From: Parcubacteria group bacterium Gr01-1014_72 | GTDB lineage: Bacteria > Patescibacteriota > Minisyncoccia > Phycocordibacterales > VMFH01 | NCBI GenBank assembly: GCA_007375925.1 | Contig: VMFH01000038.1 | Span: 1 to 5,899 of the forward strand | DNA length: 5,899 bases | Direction: 5' to 3' | In this document: in pieces, positions 4,047 through 5,899 of the stretch | How positions within the stretch are numbered: position 1 is the first letter of the stretch | Layout: each line of letters starts with the position of its first letter | Notes under the pieces: model-generated | Told to the model about the DNA's origin: nothing | Database searches by the model: none | Seen by the model: only the letters and a program-made list of their open reading frames with translations | Position numbers and translations under genes: made by a program

Positions 4047-4178
4047 GTGCTCATTTCCCATTTTCCGAACGCTTTCCCCATCGTACCCCCCGCGTTTTTC
4101 CCGCGCAACAGGAGTTTCGCACTCCGAAATTATTTTCCGCGGTGCGCAACAGCCGACCGAAGGCGGTCGTGCGCGTGT

Positions 4179-5855
4179 TTACTCCCTTGCTATGTCAACG
4201 ACACGTCGCAATTCATCAAACGATGTTATGCCCGCGAGCACTTTGAGTATGCCGTCCTGTTCCAGCGTTGGAATGCCCTGTCCTGCGGCTGCCGTGCGGA
4301 TGTCACGCTCGCTCGGGCTCTCGCGGATGATTGCATCAATCGTTTTATCGGTGAGAATCGCCTCGTATATGCCGATGCGCCCCCTGTAGCCGGTGTTGTT
4401 GCACTTCGGACAGCCGGCGGCTTCGTACGTGTGTGTTGCTTTGGGAGCAGGGACATCGTGCGGCAAGGTTTTCAAGAAGCGCGCGACCGTCTCTTTTTCG
4501 TCCGGAGAGAACGCCCGCTCGCGGCGGCAGTTCGTGCAGAGTTTTCGCACGAGGCGCTGGGCCATCGCGACCGTGATTGCCGAGGTGAGCACCTTCGGAT
4601 TGACGCCAAGGTCAATGAGGCGGGGGAACGCGCCGGCGGCGGTGTTCGTGTGGAGCGTCGTGAAGACGAGGTGTCCCGTCTGGGCGGAGTTGATGGCGAT
4701 CTCGGCAGTTTCGCGGTCGCGGATCTCGCCGACCATAATGACGTCCGGATCCTGCCGCAGACTGGAGCGAAGCCCCTCAAGGAATGTGTACCCTTTCTCC
4801 GACTCCACCTGCGTCTGAACGATCCCCGGGAGGTGGTACTCCACCGGGTCCTCAATCGTGATGATTTTTATCTCCGGCTTGTGCACCTTCTTGAGGAAGG
4901 CGTAGAGGGTCGTCGTCTTGCCCGAGCCCGTCGGGCCCGTGGTGAGGAGCATGCCGTTTGGTTTTTGAATCTCACGCAGAAGTATTCCGAGGAGCTTCGG
5001 GTGGATGCCGAGCTCTTGGAGCGGAACGGCGATTGATTTCGGATTGAGAATGCGAAGCACCACCGCCTCGCCGTACGAGCCCGGGAGTACGGAGGTGCGG
5101 ATCTCAATATCACTATCACGGAGGCGCACGCTGAAGCGCCCGTCTTGCGGCTCCTCCTTGACGTTCAGCTTCAGTCCCGAGAGGAGCTTCACGCGCGAGA
5201 GGAGGAGGAGGTACGTTTCGCGGTCAAAGGTCGTCACGTCTCCCAAGACGCCGTCCAGCCGGTAGCGCAGGCGGACCTCTTTTTCTTCGGGTTCAATGTG
5301 GATGTCGGAGGCGTCGGTCGCGAGCGCGCCTCCGACCGTTACTTCTACGATTCGGGAGATGCGGTAGGCCTTCTTGAGGGCGATCGTCTCGTCAATGAGG
5401 CGTTTCGCATCTCCGATCGTGTGAATCGTCGCGGCCGTTTGCGCAATCTCTTCGTGCGAGAGGAGCAGCGCCCCCGCCTTCGTCTCGTGCGCCTGCGAGA
5501 GCTCCTCGTAGCGCTTCCAAACTTTTTGGAGACTTGCCGTTGAGGCAATGAAGCGCGCCACCTCAAACCCTCGTTCTTCAAGCGCGGTGAGCGCGGCGGC
5601 TGTGTCCTCACGGTTCGGTGAGAGGAGGGCGACACTCACTTTCTTGCCGGTCAAACCGAACGGCGCGACCTTTGCCGCCCGTGCCACACCCTCCGGTATG
5701 AGCCGGACCGCGTCCGGCTCAATCGGAACATTCACCAGGTCAATGTAGGGGAGGGAGTGACGGCCCGCGAGTGTCTGTGCGAACGCCTCCTCCTCCTTCT
5801 TTCGAAACTCCGCGAGCCGCTCGCTCTGTTTGTCGTCGTCAAACTGGATGGTCAT
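4179..5855 (-). CDS. pilB: Type IV pilus assembly ATPase, PilB/GspE family
   Basis: This cytoplasmic hexameric ATPase powers extension of type IV pili (or a related secretion pseudopilus) at the inner membrane platform. The 558 residues show a charged N-terminal helix (1-30) and an MshEN/T2SSE N-domain at about 30-115 (SLPYIDLVNVPIEPDAVRLI). The core ATPase then follows: DASDIHIEP (181-189), Walker A GPTGSGKTTT (307-316), Asp box ITIEDPVEY (332-340), Walker B DVIMVGEIRD (371-380) and His box TGHLVFTTLHTN (393-404). A four-cysteine zinc site, CTNC (440-443) and CPKC (482-485), is typical of the extension ATPases PilB/GspE and is missing from the retraction ATPase PilT. All key residues are present. 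The ATG at 5855 is six bases from a -10-like TACAAT, so the message is probably leaderless. No other pilus gene is visible; the gene ends at TAA 4179-4181 facing the structured RNA. The 4047-4178 gap holds only small hairpins (4111-4125, 4155-4168). Confidence 0.96.
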   Translation of the reverse strand: MTIQFDDDKQSERLAEFRKKEEEAFAQTLAGRHSLPYIDLVNVPIEPDAVRLIPEGVARAAKVAPFGLTGKKVSVALLSPNREDTAAALTALEERGFEVARFIASTASLQKVWKRYEELSQAHETKAGALLLSHEEIAQTAATIHTIGDAKRLIDETIALKKAYRISRIVEVTVGGALATDASDIHIEPEEKEVRLRYRLDGVLGDVTTFDRETYLLLLSRVKLLSGLKLNVKEEPQDGRFSVRLRDSDIEIRTSVLPGSYGEAVVLRILNPKSIAVPLQELGIHPKLLGILLREIQKPNGMLLTTGPTGSGKTTTLYAFLKKVHKPEIKIITIEDPVEYHLPGIVQTQVESEKGYTFLEGLRSSLRQDPDVIMVGEIRDRETAEIAINSAQTGHLVFTTLHTNTAAGAFPRLIDLGVNPKVLTSAITVAMAQRLVRKLCTNCRRERAFSPDEKETVARFLKTLPHDVPAPKATHTYEAAGCPKCNNTGYRGRIGIYEAILTDKTIDAIIRESPSERDIRTAAAGQGIPTLEQDGILKVLAGITSFDELRRVVDIARE

Positions 5856-5861
5856 GCGGGT

Positions 5862-5867
5862 ATTGTA
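5862..5867 (-). promoter_or_regulatory. -10 box of pilB, leaderless geometry
   Basis: The minus strand reads TACAAT (five of six consensus), then six bases, then the ATG at 5855. The -35 region is weak. Identical spacing occurs at the 2395 gene, which strengthens both calls. Confidence 0.55.
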
Positions 5868-5899
5868 TCGTTTTTGCCCTCGTAGCGTAATGCGCTGTA

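Noticed and set aside
4047..5036. 329-codon + strand ORF
   Set aside because: It lies opposite pilB, has an Arg-rich unlikely composition, and no promoter or Shine-Dalgarno at its start.
1..5899. Defence system or mobile element
   Set aside because: No transposase, integrase, nuclease-helicase cluster, toxin-antitoxin pair or target-site duplication is visible; apart from small unknowns, the genes are housekeeping.

Overview
The window looks like a chromosomal segment of a Patescibacteria/CPR bacterium, most likely Parcubacteria-like. This is an inference from compact housekeeping genes (ruvC, a shortened yebC, ruvB, a pilB-type ATPase), tiny unrecognised proteins, hairpin-rich gaps and starts without Shine-Dalgarno sites. 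TGA acts as a normal stop: ruvB ends in TGA at the family's usual length. This argues against the code-25 lineages (Gracilibacteria, Absconditabacteria).

Layout. 1-74: probable 3' tail of an unidentified + strand gene. 54-331: no convincing gene but a chain of strong hairpins, ending in a terminator-like stem that also covers the stop codon of a 43-residue, very acidic minus-strand ORF (330-461). 462-654: no supported gene, but a 7-nt-periodic repeat with inverted arms that runs into the 3' end of ruvC. 655-1817: yebC then ruvC on the minus strand, separated by an 18-bp inverted repeat that overlaps the ruvC promoter; a second 7-nt-periodic repeat precedes yebC. 1916-2292: a monocistronic DUF397 gene with a good promoter, a perfect Shine-Dalgarno and a GNRA-loop terminator. 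2383-2705: an 87-residue unknown gene ending at a 38-nt perfect palindrome. 2735-3766: ruvB (minus). 3760-4046: a strong + strand promoter followed by a highly structured, terminator-ended RNA with no ORF. 4179-5855: pilB/gspE-type ATPase (minus).

Function. RuvB (branch-migration motor) and RuvC (Holliday-junction resolvase) act in the same recombination pathway but lie in separate transcription units here, and ruvA is not in the window. YebC is a translation or transcription factor commonly found beside ruvC. PilB powers type IV pilus assembly, often linked to DNA uptake in this group.

The most interesting item is the probable noncoding RNA at about 3795-4046. It has a 27-bp closing helix with three G-U wobbles that pair only in the + strand transcript, a large central open region, an apical stem, its own consensus promoter and a terminator. 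The topology resembles 6S RNA but the identity is unproven. Next are the DUF397 gene, which belongs to a mainly actinobacterial family and has no canonical start at the right distance from its Shine-Dalgarno, and the heptad-periodic intergenic repeats.
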